The notes under the pieces are model-generated. The model did no database searches, had not been told where the DNA came from, and worked only from the letters and a program-made list of their open reading frames with translations. A stretch of 64,000 bases of DNA. It comes from Cercis canadensis (Eukaryota; Streptophyta; Magnoliopsida; Fabales; Fabaceae). Numbering within the stretch: position 1 is the first letter of the stretch; the number at the start of each line of letters is the position of its first letter. Shown in pieces: positions 22,694-34,488 of the stretch. The position numbers and the translations under genes are program-made. The stretch is taken from the NCBI GenBank assembly GCA_003255065.1, contig QAOA01007183.1, positions 143,130 through 207,129 of the forward strand, read 5' to 3'.

Positions 22694-25600
22694 ATCCTAA
22701 CATCTGGCTGCTTGACACTGGTGCTTCTCATCATGTTACAAGTACCCCAACAACTCTTCATGATCCTCTTGAATATCATGGCAATGATCACATGATGGTT
22801 GGTAATGGTGCAGGTTTGCTTATTTCTCACCTTGGTTCTACCACTCTTACCTCTTCCACCAATACCTTCCATCTACATAATGTGCATTGCGTTCCTTCCA
22901 TCAAACAAAATCTCATATCTGTTTCACAATTTTGCAAATCTAATAATGTATCCATTGAGTTCTTACCTTCTTCTTTTGTTGTGAAGGATCTCCACATAGG
23001 GGTGTGCCTTCTGCAAGGCCCGAGTAAGGATTGCACGTATCCTTTTCCCACTGCTGTCTCTCGGGCTTCCTCCACTCCTCATGCTCTCTCACTACAACGC
23101 CAGTCCTTGGACTCTCTTTGGCATCACCGCCTTGGTCATCCCCACTCTCGAGTCCTTCATCATCTTGCTGCCCAGAACCAGTTTGCCTTACCATCCCAGC
23201 TTCCTAATTGCAACTCTTGTTCATGTAACAAAAGCCACAAGCTGCCATTTTCTTCTTCTAGCATTAGGACTACTAGACCTTTAGAACTTCTTTATGCTGA
23301 TGTATGGGGTCCAGCACCTCAAACTTCTATTGATCAATATAAGTTTTATGTGATTTTCATTGACCATTTTACTCGCTATACTTGGTTCTATCCTCTTAAA
23401 CACAAATCTGATGTTTATACTGTTTTTATTCACTTTAAACGCTTAGTTGAATCCTACTTTCACACTACCATTAAGTCATTTTCTTCTGATAATGGTGGGG
23501 AATTTCGCAAGTTAAAATCCTATTTTCTTTCTCAAGGCATTTCTTTTTTTCAATCACCACCATATACTCCCGAAAGGAATGGTATGGCTGAAAGGAAGCA
23601 CCGACACATTGTTGAAACCGGGTTAGCTCTTCTTCATCATGCCTCCCTTCCTCCCTCTTTTTGGACCTTTGCCTTCCAAACAGCCACCTTCCTCATTAAT
23701 CGCCTCCCCACACCAGTTTTTCGCATGACTTCTCCATATCAGAAACTCTTTCATCAAACCCCTCACTATAATTCCTTCAAAGCTTTTAGGTGCCTATGCT
23801 ATCCCTGGCTTCGGCCCTACTCTCTCACCAAGCTTCATGCACGCTCCAGTCCATGCACTTTTTTGGGCTACTCCACTGAAAAACATGCATATATTTGTTT
23901 TGATCATACCAACCACAAGTTCTATATTTCGAGACATGTTAAATTCATTGAAAACTCCTATCCCTTCAAAACACCTCCTTCTTCACCATTAGTGTCATCT
24001 TCTGCTCCTGAGCCTATCTTTTATTCTCATTATCCCTTTTTTGTTCCACCACAGCCACCCTCCTCCTCAAACTCCACTTCTATCCCTACACCTTCGACTT
24101 CTTCTGTCTCACAAGACACTCTGCCTTCCCCTTCCAATGCTCCACAACTCTCTCCCTCTATTGCCTTAAATACTTCCCCTCCTTCTCCTCTACCCTCTAC
24201 TAATCCTTCCCCTCCCACCACCACTACCCATCAAATGATTACCCGCTCCAAAAATAACATCTTCAAGCCCAAAACTCCATTCACCCTCACTGCCACCAAA
24301 CATCCTCTACCTCCAAGTGTTGAACCCACATGCTTCACTCATGCCAGTAAACACCCGGAATGGCGTTTAGCCATGTCTTAAGAGCTTGATGCTCTCCTTT
24401 GAAATGGTACTTGGTCCCTCGTNCTACTAATCCTTCCCCTCCCACCACCACTACCCATCAAATGATTACCCGCTCCAAAAATAACATCTTCAAGCCCAAA
24501 ACTCCATTCACCCTCACTGCCACCAAACATCCTCTACCTCCAAGTGTTGAACCCACATGCTTCACTCATGCCAGTAAACACCTGGAATGGCGTTTAGCCA
24601 TGTCTTAAGAGCTTGATGCTCTCCTTCGAAATGGTACTTGGTCCCTCGTTCCCAAACCACCTCATGCTAATCTTGTTGGGTGCAAATGGGTCTACTGAGT
24701 CAAACGTCTCCCTTCTGGTGCCATTGATCGCTACAAAGCTCGACTTGTAGCCAAGGGTTTCTCTCAACGTCCTGGGCTTGACTACCACGAAACCTTCAAC
24801 CCTGTGGTTAATCCCCAGACTGTCAAAGCAGTCATCACCATTGCTCTTCACCACCACTGGCCATTGAAGCACATGGACGTTAACAATGCTTTTTTACAGG
24901 GCACCTTGCATGATGATGTCTATATGTGTCAACCTCAGGGCCATGTTGATCCTGCTCATCCTCATTATGTCTGCAAACTCCACAAAGCCATCTATGGCTT
25001 AAAGCAGGCACCTAGGGCTTGGTACACTGAACTTGCCAACTTTCTCCTATCTTTCGATTTCATAAATTCTTTATCTGATGGCTCCCTCTTCATTTATAAT
25101 AAGGATGGCATCTTAGCATATCTTCCAGTTTATGTTGATGACCTGCTTCTTACTGGCAGTAACTCTGGTTTCTTAAAAACCTTCTGCACTAAACTTGCTC
25201 AGCGGTTCTCCCTCAAGGACCTCGGCCAGCCAACCTATTTTTTGGGTGTTGAGTTCATTCCCATAGGCAGTGGTCTGTTTCTATCTTAGCAAAAATATAT
25301 CAGGGATCTCTTAGAAAAATCTGACATGGCTGGTGCAAAAGGCTCTACAACGCCTATGTCCACCTCTGTTTCTCTCAAACTTGATGATGGTACTGCCCTT
25401 GTTAATGCCACTGACTATCGAAGTGTTGTAGGTGCACTTCAGTACCTCTCTCTCACACAGCCAGACATTGGCTATGCTGTCAACAAATGCTCTCAATTTA
25501 TGCATCGTCCTACTCACACACATCTTCAGGCTCTCAAACATATTCTTCAGTATCTCAAACATACTATCAACTTTGGCTTGCATTTGTCTTCTCATACACC

Positions 25601-26123
25601 TATACAGCTGCATTCCTATTCGGATGCAGATTGGGCTGGGAACCCCAATGATAGAACTTCCACCTCTGGCTATTTGGTGTTCATGGGACCAAATGCAATC
25701 TCCTGGTCCTGCAAGAAACAAAGATCAGTGGGTCAGTCCTCCACAGAATCTGAATATCGTGCGGTTGCCTCCACCACTGCTAAATTATCATGGATGCTTA
25801 ACTTACTCAAAGAGCTTGGCATTGCAACCACTCAGCCACCTATCATTTACTGTGACAATGTAGGTGTCATTTATCTATGTGCTAATCCAGTCTTCCACTC
25901 TCGCATGAAGCACATCTCTCTTGACTATCACTTTGTTCGGGAAAAAGTCTCCTCAAATCAGCTTCGCGTTCTTCACGTCTCAAGCAAAGACCAACTTGCA
26001 GATATCTTAACCAAGCCGCTGTCCACCTCTGTGTTTTGTCATCTTCGATCCAAGATTGGTGTCCTTGATGGTACGCCAATCTTGCGGGGGCGTGTTAGAG
26101 AAATTGGTGCAACTCCGTTGTAG
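22640..26123 (+). pseudogene. pol (protease-integrase-RT-RNase H) of the exon-inserted copia element
   Basis: Protease: LLDTGASHHVT (about 22708). Integrase: HRLGHPHS with CNSCSCNKSHKLPF, then the DDE core (ADVWGP, SFSSDNGGEF, YTPERNGMAERKHR). RT: VARLVAKG-like segment near 24745, [25 protein letters not shown] and the catalytic YVDDLLLTG (about 25132). RNase H: YSDADWAGNPNDRTSTSGY, SSTESEYRA, and SKDQLADILTKPL at the end. Stops: TAA at 24379 (a CAA position), TGA near 24698 (a Trp position in the WVYWVKR region) and TAG at 25287 (a CAG position). All are C-to-T or G-to-A changes. The 226-base duplication at N24423 breaks the frame again but is an artefact. Confidence 0.9.
24197..24649. repeat. 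Duplicated 226-bp segment around N24423 (assembly overlap)
   Basis: 24197-24422 and 24424-24649 are the same pol segment with two differences (CCCGG/CCTGG and TTTGA/TTCGA). Both copies carry the TAA stop, so the stop is real and the duplication is not. Confidence 0.92.
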
Positions 26124-26378
26124 ATAAAGCTTCAACATGGTGCAACCACCTTATAGATAGGTTTAATATTTAAATACTGCTATAGGCCTGATGCAAACAC
26201 TTTATAGATAAGCTTTAATATTTAAATACTGCTATAGGCTTAGGATTAGGTTCACGTATCTCCTTTATTCTGTTACTGATATATAGCTTTCTGTTACTAG
26301 CTCACTGTATAAATATGACACACAGTACATCAATAAAATATGTGAAAGAATTCTCTTCACTGATATTCAGCATCTTCA
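26093..26378 (+). repeat. 3' LTR of the exon-inserted copia element (286 bp)
   Basis: Starts right after GCGGGGGCG, the polypurine tract, and ends at CATCTTCA before the second CTTGG. About four substitutions separate it from the 5' LTR, apart from one missing 54-base repeat unit. Confidence 0.92.
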
Positions 26379-26379
26379 C

Positions 26380-26811
26380 TTGGTAGATTTGGATTACCTT
26401 GCCCTTTACCAAAACAAACTCTCTGGACCAATTCCTTCCACTATTGGGAACTTGACAAAGCTCACTAAACTGTACTTGTACACAAACAGACTTTCTGGAT
26501 CGATCCCATCTTCCATAGGAAACTTGGTAGATTTGGATGACCTTCCACTTTACCAAAACAAACTCTCTGGATCAATTCCTTCCACTATTGGAAACTTGAC
26601 AAAGCTTACTATGTTGTACTTGTACACAAACAGACTTTCTGGATCAATCCCGTCTTCAATAGGAAATTTGGTAGATTTAATTGACCTTGAACTTTACGAA
26701 AATAAACTCTCTGGACCAATTCCTTCCACTATTGGAAACCTAACAAAGCTCACTCAGTTGTACTTGTACAACAACAATCTTTCTGGATTAATCCCAACTT
26801 CCATAGGAAAC
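26380..26811 (+). repeat. Three 144-bp higher-order LRR repeats
   Basis: Units start TTGGTAGATTT at 26380, 26524 and 26668. Each encodes two 24-residue LRRs (NKLSGPIPSTIGNL then NRLSGSIPSSIGNL). The first two are almost identical, so the array grew recently by unequal exchange or slippage. The copia target site CTTGG lies at the boundary of the first unit. Confidence 0.9.
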
Positions 26812-27256
26812 TTGACAAAGCTTACAAATCTATCTTTTTGCACAAATAGTCTTAGTGGCGACATTTCAACCATATTCAATAATATGACCGATTTGGAATA
26901 CTTTCGTATATATAGAAATAATTTTACTGGCCATTTGCCACAACAAATTTGCGTCTGTGGGTCACTCAAATTCCTTATTGTTACCAATAACCATCTTACG
27001 GGTCCGATTCCAAGTAGCTTGAAAAATTGCTCTAGACTTGTTAGAGTTAGGTTGGATGGAAACCAACTGACAGGAGATATAACACATGCATTTGGCATAT
27101 ATCCAAGTTTAGACTACATCGACTTGAGTGACAATAAGCTTTATGGTCAACTTTCACCAAACTGGGGGAAGTGTCATAATCTTACAAGCCTCAAAATCTC
27201 CAACAACAACTTATCTGGTGGCATACCACCAGAACTGGGGGAAGCAATCCAGCTGA

Positions 27257-27308
27257 AAGAACTTAATATTTCCTCAAATCATAAGAACTTAATATTTCCT
27301 CAAATCAT
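27257..27308 (+). repeat. 26-bp tandem duplication that frameshifts the kinase gene
   Basis: The 26 bases starting AAGAACTTAATATTTCC occur twice back to back (27257-27282 and 27283-27308) with no difference. As 26 is not a multiple of three, the reading frame shifts. LRR coding resumes in the new frame as HLTGKLPKELGKL. Confidence 0.95.
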
Positions 27309-28555
27309 CTTACTGGAAAGCTCCCAAAAGAATTGGGCAAGTTGACAATGTTGATTAAACTATCCTTGAGCAACAATCAACTTTTGGGCAACATTCCCAT
27401 CGAAATTGGAAAGTTAGTCATACTTGACAGTTTGGAGTTGGCAGCAAACAATTTAAGTGGCTCAATCCCAAAACAGCTTGTAGGGTTGTTCCATTTATTG
27501 AACTTGAATTTGAGCAAGAATATCTTGGAGGACAGCATTCCTTCTCAGTTAGGCCAATTACAATCTCTTCAAAATCTTGATCTTAGTGGAAATTCATTGA
27601 TTGGAACAATACTAACAGCACTTGGGCAAGCTCCACGTTTGGAAACATTGAACCTGTCACACAATAATCTCTCAGGTGGTATTCCATCCAGTTTTAATGA
27701 CATGATGAGCTTGACTTCCGTTTACATATCATACAACCAGTTAGAGGGATCACTTCCAGACATTCCGGCCTTCCGTAATGCTACAATTGCAACACTGAGA
27801 AATAATAAAGGCTTGTGTGGTAATGTCTCTGGTTTGATGCCCTGCCCAAAAGTTCTACTCCTTACTTTGGGTACATTAATGCTAGTATTGTTTGTAGTGG
27901 GAATTGCATATTTTCTTTGTTGTGGTGAAAGAAATGAATTGAATGAGGGTAGAGAACCACAAACTCAAACTGTTTTCTCCATATGGAATTTCGACGGAAA
28001 AATAGCATATGAAAATATCATTGAAGCCACTAAAGAATTCAATCACAAATATCTCATCGGGGAAGGAGGGTGCGCTAGTGTTTACAAAGCCCAATTGCCT
28101 TATAGTCAAGTTGTTGCTGTGAAGAAATTTCACTTGGCGCTAGATGGGGAAATGCCAAATTTAAAAGCCTTCACAAGTGAGATTCAAGCCTTGACTGAAA
28201 TTAGGCATCGTAACATTGTGAAATTATACGGGTTTTGTTCACATTCAAGGTTCTCATCTTTGGTTTGATTTTTTGTTTGGGGGCAGCTTGGATAGGATAC
28301 TCAACAACGAGACACAAGCAATTGCATTGGATTGGCATAAAAGGGTCAACATTGTTAAAGGTGTGGCCAATGCTTTATCTTATTTGCACCATGGTTGCTC
28401 ACCTCCTATAGTTCATCGTGACATATCTAGCAAGAACATTCTTTTAGATTTGGAATATGAGGCTCACATCTCTGACTTTGGAACGGCTAAGCTTCTAAAG
28501 CCTGACTCATCCAACTGGACCTCATTTGCAGGCACCTTTGGGTACGCTGCTCTAG

Positions 28556-28813
28556 GTTAGGCCCTCTATTTCAACTAATAAAAACAAAAATTACTTCCAT
28601 ACTTGTTAACCTCACACTAACATATATGGGAACATCTGAGTCTGGCAAAAACATACTTTAAGTAGGTCCAATTGAGATTATTCTATAATAATTGTGCCAG
28701 TGTAAAATAGTGTGAGCTTAATTAATGTGCAAATAGCATACTCACTTTGTTAGTAAAAGCTATATTGCAGAAAGCATGATACTAACTTCAGTCAATTTTT
28801 TTTTTTTTGGCAG
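28556..28813 (+). other. Intron of the receptor kinase gene
   Basis: The 5' site CTCTAG|GTTAGG and 3' site TTTTGGCAG|AGCTTGC bracket 258 bases ending in a long T tract. The split falls inside the GYAA-P-E-L-A-Y segment of the kinase activation region, as in related genes; the Pro codon has become Leu here. Confidence 0.85.
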
Positions 28814-29172
28814 AGCTTGCTTACATCATGGAAGTAAATAAGAAATGTGATGTTTATAGCTTCGGAGTACTAACCTTGGAAATACTAATGGGGAAGCATC
28901 CAGGAGATCTCATTTGTTCATTGACATCGTCTTTATCAAGAACTCATAATTTGACATTGAAGGATTTGTTGGATCAACGGCTTTCTCATCCTGTGAACCC
29001 AATTGCTGAGGAGGTGATCTTGATTGCAAGGTTAGTTTTTGCTTGCTTGAGTGAAAGTCCACGTTCTCGTCCAACCATGAATCAAGTGGCTAAGGAGCTT
29101 GTCAGGCCCATATCACCTTCAGTGCACCAGTTCCACGCAATCACACTTGAACAATTCCACCTGAAAGATTGA

Positions 29173-31430
29173 CATCCTTATATTCTGTGTTTTGTTTATC
29201 TTGTGAGCTTCTCTGTATGCCATACCTCCGTTTTCTTTTGTATTATAATCTTTGTTTGCATCTGTCCTGTATATCATGTATGACTTCATCTATTAATTAG
29301 CTCCTGACATCGGATTGCAATTCTTAACTTCTGATTCCAATTTTGTCCTTTCTTATTCTCATTTAAATTGCCAATAATTCAGTTCTAAAATCACAATATT
29401 TTCCTTATTAATCATTTCAACTTAGTCAGCGGACTAGGTGTTGGGACTGCGTATCTGTCTAACTGATTTCTCCCTCTGATTTCGGACTGCGTTTCTGATT
29501 TCTAAATTTTATCAAATTATCATTGAAAAGTTAACTTTTTGTTTTTTTTTTTAAAAAAAAGGTAATTTGCAAACCCCACTTTAAAGTTTAACGTCTGGAA
29601 ATATGTTATTTCAGTAAAAAAAAATCTCCCTTTTTGCCAATTAAGAAAACTGGTTTTATTGTCGGAAATGTTGTTCCAAAAACACGTGGTATTCTTATTA
29701 TTCGGACCACAACAACTTGTAAGTTGATTCTCTAGCTTTTATAATTCCAGGTAGAACACATTCAATATTTCTATCTTGCAAAATGTCTATACAAATAATG
29801 ATATATCAAAACAATTCTATGAAACTGCGTTTAGCAATGTGACATAGCGCAATCAAACTTCATTAAGTCATTCATATAATAAACTATAATTTTAGATTAA
29901 AAGGTTGCTTTGAACGATATAAGATCTAATGATAAAAACAAACTCTTCAATCTTCATTATAGAATCTAACAACCAACTGTATTTTTTTTTTTTTGGGCCA
30001 TGAACCATGTATCTTCTTCATTATAGGTTCAAGAGTAACAAAACATCCATGTGAAAAGGAGGTTTTTTAGATACTTTTGATACTGGTGTGGTATGTCATG
30101 CCATATAAGAACAGTCAATATGTGAATGACATATATAGTTGATAATCTCAACTCAACGATTTTTAAATTTGTTTGAGAGAATAAGATAAAATATATTTTA
30201 TATCAGTAAAATATGAAAATTATATCTTATAGATGCTTACCATGTCAGTGATGTATGGCATATCCATGTGATATCACAGAATTCCCAACTAAACCACTCG
30301 AAAGTAAAACTCTCATCCCTGCGCCACTTTGCATTCCTCAACGGTTTGCCATTGCAGCTCTCTTGATCTCGTCCTTCTTCTTAATGGCATAGCTAGATAT
30401 CCAATAAACATAATCAGGAGTACAAGCAAGGGCAAATGATGGTATGCAGAAAGAACCACACCGATGTAATCAGCAAAAGATATGCCATTCAACTACAAGC
30501 GTAATGACTTTCTGAAGCATTAATGAAAAACGGCAAAAAACTAATTTGTGTCACTGCCACGACATAATGCCTTCACTCTTCACACAATCAAGTAATAGAA
30601 ACGATACAGAGAGGGAAAACACCTTAAATTGTATTAATTGAGATAATGTATTTATACAAGAGCGCTGGTTGTAACAAAAACTAGAATAAGCTTTGAATTA
30701 TTCTATATTTGAATCCTACCAGACTAAACAAACTCTTAGGATAATACGGAATTATATATACAGAAATATATCTATTGAATTAATTACAAAAATAATAAAC
30801 TAACTAGAATCAGCTAGTACTGCTTTATCAAGTTCATTCAAAACCATTCAGCATACGTAAATACCAGAACTACTTACCCCCCAAATTTCAACCAAAACAA
30901 CATTTTCAATGAAAAAAAAATCTTGGAAGGCATGGTTGAATTGGGGAGTACCTTGCAAAATTCATTATCAACGCACACACACAGGTAGATAAAAGAACAG
31001 TAAAGTTGGGTTGCTAACATATAGAAGAATGCAGGGATGCTGAAGAAAATTTGAAATTTTAAAGAAAAGGGAGATATAATGAAAGTTCTCAGTCAGGAAT
31101 GACAAGTTTAGTTAGGTCATTTAAGAAGAAAAAGAACCTGCAGGCACAGAATTGGATTCTCTGTGACGCAGGAGAAGGGATGGTTCTCTTCATACTACTA
31201 CAACCTTATGGAACAGCTGGTATTCATACAGCTTCAAAGTGATTACTTTGAGATTGTCCGGGAGTGTAGGTTCTGGTTCAAATTTTCTCATGTTAGCTCA
31301 TTTACTATTTCTGATACGGGCCGATGGAAGATTCGGTTGTTACAAGGTTGTTATCCACAGCCTTTGGTATTCCACATTTGCCAACTCCCTATTTGAAAGT
31401 TTGGAGCAACTGATCAGTTAATCTTGTCAG
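29173..31430. other. Intergenic DNA after the receptor kinase
   Basis: No gene is recognised. The first 150 bases are the likely 3' untranslated region (TTGTATTATAATC near 29240). A stretch at about 29500-29580 recurs, diverged, at 32810-32900, so it belongs to an unclassified dispersed repeat. A 77-codon ORF at 31163 has no recognisable domain. Confidence 0.5.
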
Positions 31431-31796
31431 GTGCAAAGTCGATCAAGCTGGGTACGATTTACTCCTTTGGGAGCAGTTTTGGTTTTGTTCCACCGAGGAT
31501 TTTCTTTGGCCTCAATTATGGCAACCTCGGTTACCTTTCCAACTTATCATCTTTCTCTAGAAACTGTGTCATTCTGCACTTCCTGTCATAGCCAAATTGC
31601 AGGCACACCGTATACCAGTACGGCAATTACTACACTTTGTCCTTTTTGTCATCAACAGAATAAGACAGTGGATCATGTGTTCCTTCGATATCTTTTAGCT
31701 AGGGCTGTTTGGTTTGTATATGATTTGTGTATCTGTACTGATCATATTGTTCCACAATCTATTGTGGAGTGGCTTCGAATTTGGCTGGACATCTAA
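31431..31796 (+). pseudogene. LINE-type zinc-binding domain (zf-RVT) relic
   Basis: Near the end of a 121-codon ORF is CPFCHQQNKTVDHVFL followed by ARAVWF (about 31648-31720). This is the C-x2-C ... H pattern of the zinc-binding domain found at the C-terminal end of plant L1-like reverse transcriptases and of related stand-alone RNase H-like proteins. The expected C in HC-PFARAVW is Tyr here (FLRYLLARAVWF). No RT domain is found upstream, so it is a fragment. The upstream part of the ORF is not recognised and its start may not be natural. Confidence 0.55.
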
Positions 31797-33428
31797 ATTA
31801 TGTTTGAGTTGTAGCATGTTTCCTTCACAACAACATTTGTAACAATCTTATCGACCAATGGTTGCTTCTTATGATCCTTGATTTTGTTCAATATGCTAAC
31901 ATGTTTAATCCCTATCTCTTGTTTCCTAAGGAAGGTCACGCTCGTATATTGTGACCACTGCTTGTTAAATTGGGTTATCACTATATCCTACAGTTTGACA
32001 TTAGAAGCAATATTCTGGTATATCCATGCCCACATATCCTAATAGGAAAAAAAAAAAAAAAAACATTCCAAAATAGTATTNAAAAAAAAAAAAAAAAAAT
32101 TCCAAAATAGTATTGGGATTTGTTTTATAATTGCTGATTGAGGATATATGGGTGATTGGTAATAATTTAGACCTATGTGTATTAGATTTAATTTCTTGGT
32201 TGGCACTCCTTCTTGTGAATAAATAAGGACCAAACATAAGCAGCCTTCTCCTATGCTTTGTGCCATTCCTTCTCACATTAGTATTTGTGCCTTTATTTGT
32301 TGTTTCATTTTGATGCCAATTAACAAAGACGTGAGTTGCCAATCTGAATATTATTTGCTTTATTCTGTTTTCTCCAATTATTATGTGTTTATATAACTCA
32401 TTTATTATTTTGTTGTAGTTTGGGAATGACCTTGAAGTTCATCAACCTCTAAGACTTAGAAAATTCAACATTCATGTTGTGCCTAGCACTCCTAGATCTG
32501 GGAAATGAGTGATATTGATGAAGATGAAATCCCACTTGCAACGTGTCAATGAGAGATTCAACCCAAAAACTTAAGTTAATAAGTGGAGACTTAGGAATAA
32601 TTTTATATCTAACACAGCATTGTCTACCGACAAGATGAATATGATCATTAAGAAAGAGAAGACAGATGTGTCTTGAAATAATAGGAGTGACTTTTGGAAA
32701 TCTAAGTTTTACTTTTGCCTCCATTTGAGAGACTATTGATTATTTTTCTTTCATGGAGGCCACCTGAGTGTATTAGAATCATTTCAACTCATAATCATTT
32801 TGGACTATATTTCTGATTTCTAAATTTTATAAAACTATTATTGAAAATTTAACTTTCCAAAAAAACAGAAAAAAATTTTCAAACCCCACTTTAAATTTTA
32901 ACGTTTGCCAATATTAAAGTAATAATATTTTATTAAATTGAGAATTATCTTGGTTTTGGTCGACGTACTTGTGATACATGTCCCAAACATTTTATTAAAG
33001 TGAAAACATATAGAACACTAAAATCAAATTCATCTATCAATCAATTATAATATTATAAAAGCAGTGATTTTCTAAAGATTTGTGGTTGAAATAATTGGAC
33101 TTCAAATGAAACGCTGATACCTACCCCAAATCCTTCTTCCTGAGTTTGGTCAATATATTTGAAAATTAACCACATAAAAATTACTAAAATCAACATCGTC
33201 TATTTAGTTGGCTTTTAGTGATGTCAGCTTAAATTGCAAAGCAAACCAAGAAGAATTGTTGTTTGTTAAAAGAAAAGCTAAGAAAATTCTAGCCATTATA
33301 GCCCACATTTAGCTAAGCTCAGCTGTATTTTTTGGTTATATCCACAACAGTTCTTCTAGGATATAGAGCCATTTCGGTCTGAACTAATTTTCCAGATCTT
33401 CAAAGATGGTAGTATACTTTGTAACTAT
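31797..33428. other. Intergenic DNA
   Basis: No gene or terminal repeat is recognised. It includes the A-rich joint at N32081 and the diverged repeat copy at 32810-32900 (matching 29500-29580). Confidence 0.5.
32044..32115. repeat. Duplicated ~35-bp A-rich segment around N32081 (assembly overlap)
   Basis: A run of A followed by CATTCCAAAATAGTATT precedes the N; a run of A followed by TTCCAAAATAGTATT follows it. A homopolymer overlap joined by a single N. Confidence 0.85.
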
Positions 33429-34488
33429 TGTTAGTTCCACATTTTCCAATTCTAGTTTTGATGATAACAAATGACCTTTCTAGAGGCACTATCACTAACC
33501 CTAATATGTTTGTTTAAGTGTGTTACTGATTAATAGGTTAGTGATTATTTTGGGTCAAGAAGAACAAGTTTCTGCCCAGCAGAACCAGTTCGAGTACAAA
33601 ACTTGTTTTTCTCATAAGATTATCTATGATGACATGACAAAAAATATCTGAAGATATTATTGAAGCTCGAGATTATTCATGAATAAATGGCAATCAATCA
33701 AAGGAGTGGACTTTGGAAGCAATCAAATTAGAAAAAAGCTGTTGGAGAATATAAAAGGAAGATTTTCAAAGAATGAGCTATATTAGGAAAGAAATTAAGG
33801 ATGAATAAAATGATTCTTAAAATAGCAGAAATTGATAGCCATGAATTGAGAAGTCTATCTACAATTCAAATGTTTATCTTCTTCCTTGGGACTCCTATAA
33901 ATTGAAGAACCAATGTTTGGAAAATCAAGAATAGAAGCCATCAAGCAAGAATCATATTCTGTCATATAACCAGCTTCATTCTCTTCTTCCAACTTTGTAA
34001 CTACTTGTAATATGTCTTGTGAGAGTTGTTATCTTTGGGGCTAAGTCATTTGGGATTATTGTAACAAAATTCCTATGAGAAATCTGGGGTGTGACCTCTG
34101 CTTTCTTTGTCAGAAAGAGAGAGTTTCTAGTGGGCTCTTGAGAAACTAGAGAGAGTTGCTGGTGAGCTCTTGTAGAACCAGTTTGAGTGAGTTTCTAGTT
34201 CGCTCCTAGGAAACTAGGGATTGTAGAAGCTTGGAGAAGCTTGGACAAATAACCTTGTTGCTAAGGGAACCCTAGCCTTGGGAGAGTGGGCGTAGGTAGC
34301 ATTTGGCCGAACCACTATAAAAATTCTGGGCTTAATCTCTTCTCCACTCTCTCTCTATTTTCTACTATATGCTTCATAAACTAGTTTTATATTCAGTTAA
34401 CTGGTTATGACTTAAGCTTCCTAAAATTCTGATTATGCATGGTTTTGAGCTGATTCTATCTTGATCAAATATTCTCTCGGCACTCTCA
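33429..34488 (+). repeat. 5' LTR of the non-autonomous element
   Basis: 1,060 bases from TGTTAGTTCC to ...CGGCACTCTCA, followed by the primer site at 34491. Confidence 0.9.

Larger units (their letters stand above)
21390..26378 (+). mobile_element. Ty1/copia retrotransposon inserted in the receptor kinase exon
   Basis: Both LTRs begin TGTTAGAG and end ...CATCTTCA. They are followed by TGGTATCAGAGC (21730), the initiator-Met tRNA primer site, at the 5' end. CTTGG flanks both sides (21385-21389 and 26379-26383), a perfect 5-base target duplication. Order gag, protease, integrase, RT, RNase H defines copia; the MITRSKNNIFKPK segment after integrase suggests the Ale/Retrofit lineage. The LTRs differ at only about four aligned bases plus one 54-base repeat-unit difference, so the insertion is recent. 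In-frame stops and a frameshift show the copy is not autonomous. The true length is 227 bases less (duplication at N24423). Confidence 0.93.
20912..29172 (+). pseudogene. LRR receptor-like kinase (MIK2-like, subfamily XII-type LRR-RLK), split and frameshifted
   Basis: The N terminus (20912) has a hydrophobic signal segment around residues 13-30, then an LRRNT_2 cap (ANALLKWKADLD ... SPCNWVGITCD) and about 20 LRRs of the LxxLxLxxNxLSGxIPxxIGNL type. A Cys-containing C-cap (GLCGNVSGLMPC), one transmembrane helix (about 27850-27925) and a cytoplasmic kinase follow. Kinase marks are IGEGGCASVYKA, VAVKK, HRDISSKNILLD, DFGTAKLL and GTFGYAA. The intron at 28556-28813 (GT...CAG) is at the usual place of this family. 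Three lesions kill it: the copia element at 21390-26378 inside an LRR, a 26-base tandem duplication at 27257-27308, and a 2-base loss near 28267 just before the GGSLDRIL segment. Family members are plasma-membrane receptors for peptide or pathogen-derived signals; the ligand here is unknown. MIK2-like assignment is by overall resemblance. Confidence 0.88.

Noticed and set aside
22690..23194. Minus-strand ORFs within the copia pol
   Set aside because: Shadows of the coding strand, no recognisable domain.
24399..24608. ORF starting just before N24423
   Set aside because: It is the assembly-duplicated end of the copia pol segment already covered.
31163..31421. 77- and 60-codon ORFs upstream of the LINE relic
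   Set aside because: No domain or codon signal recognised; could be decayed LINE sequence but nothing supports it.
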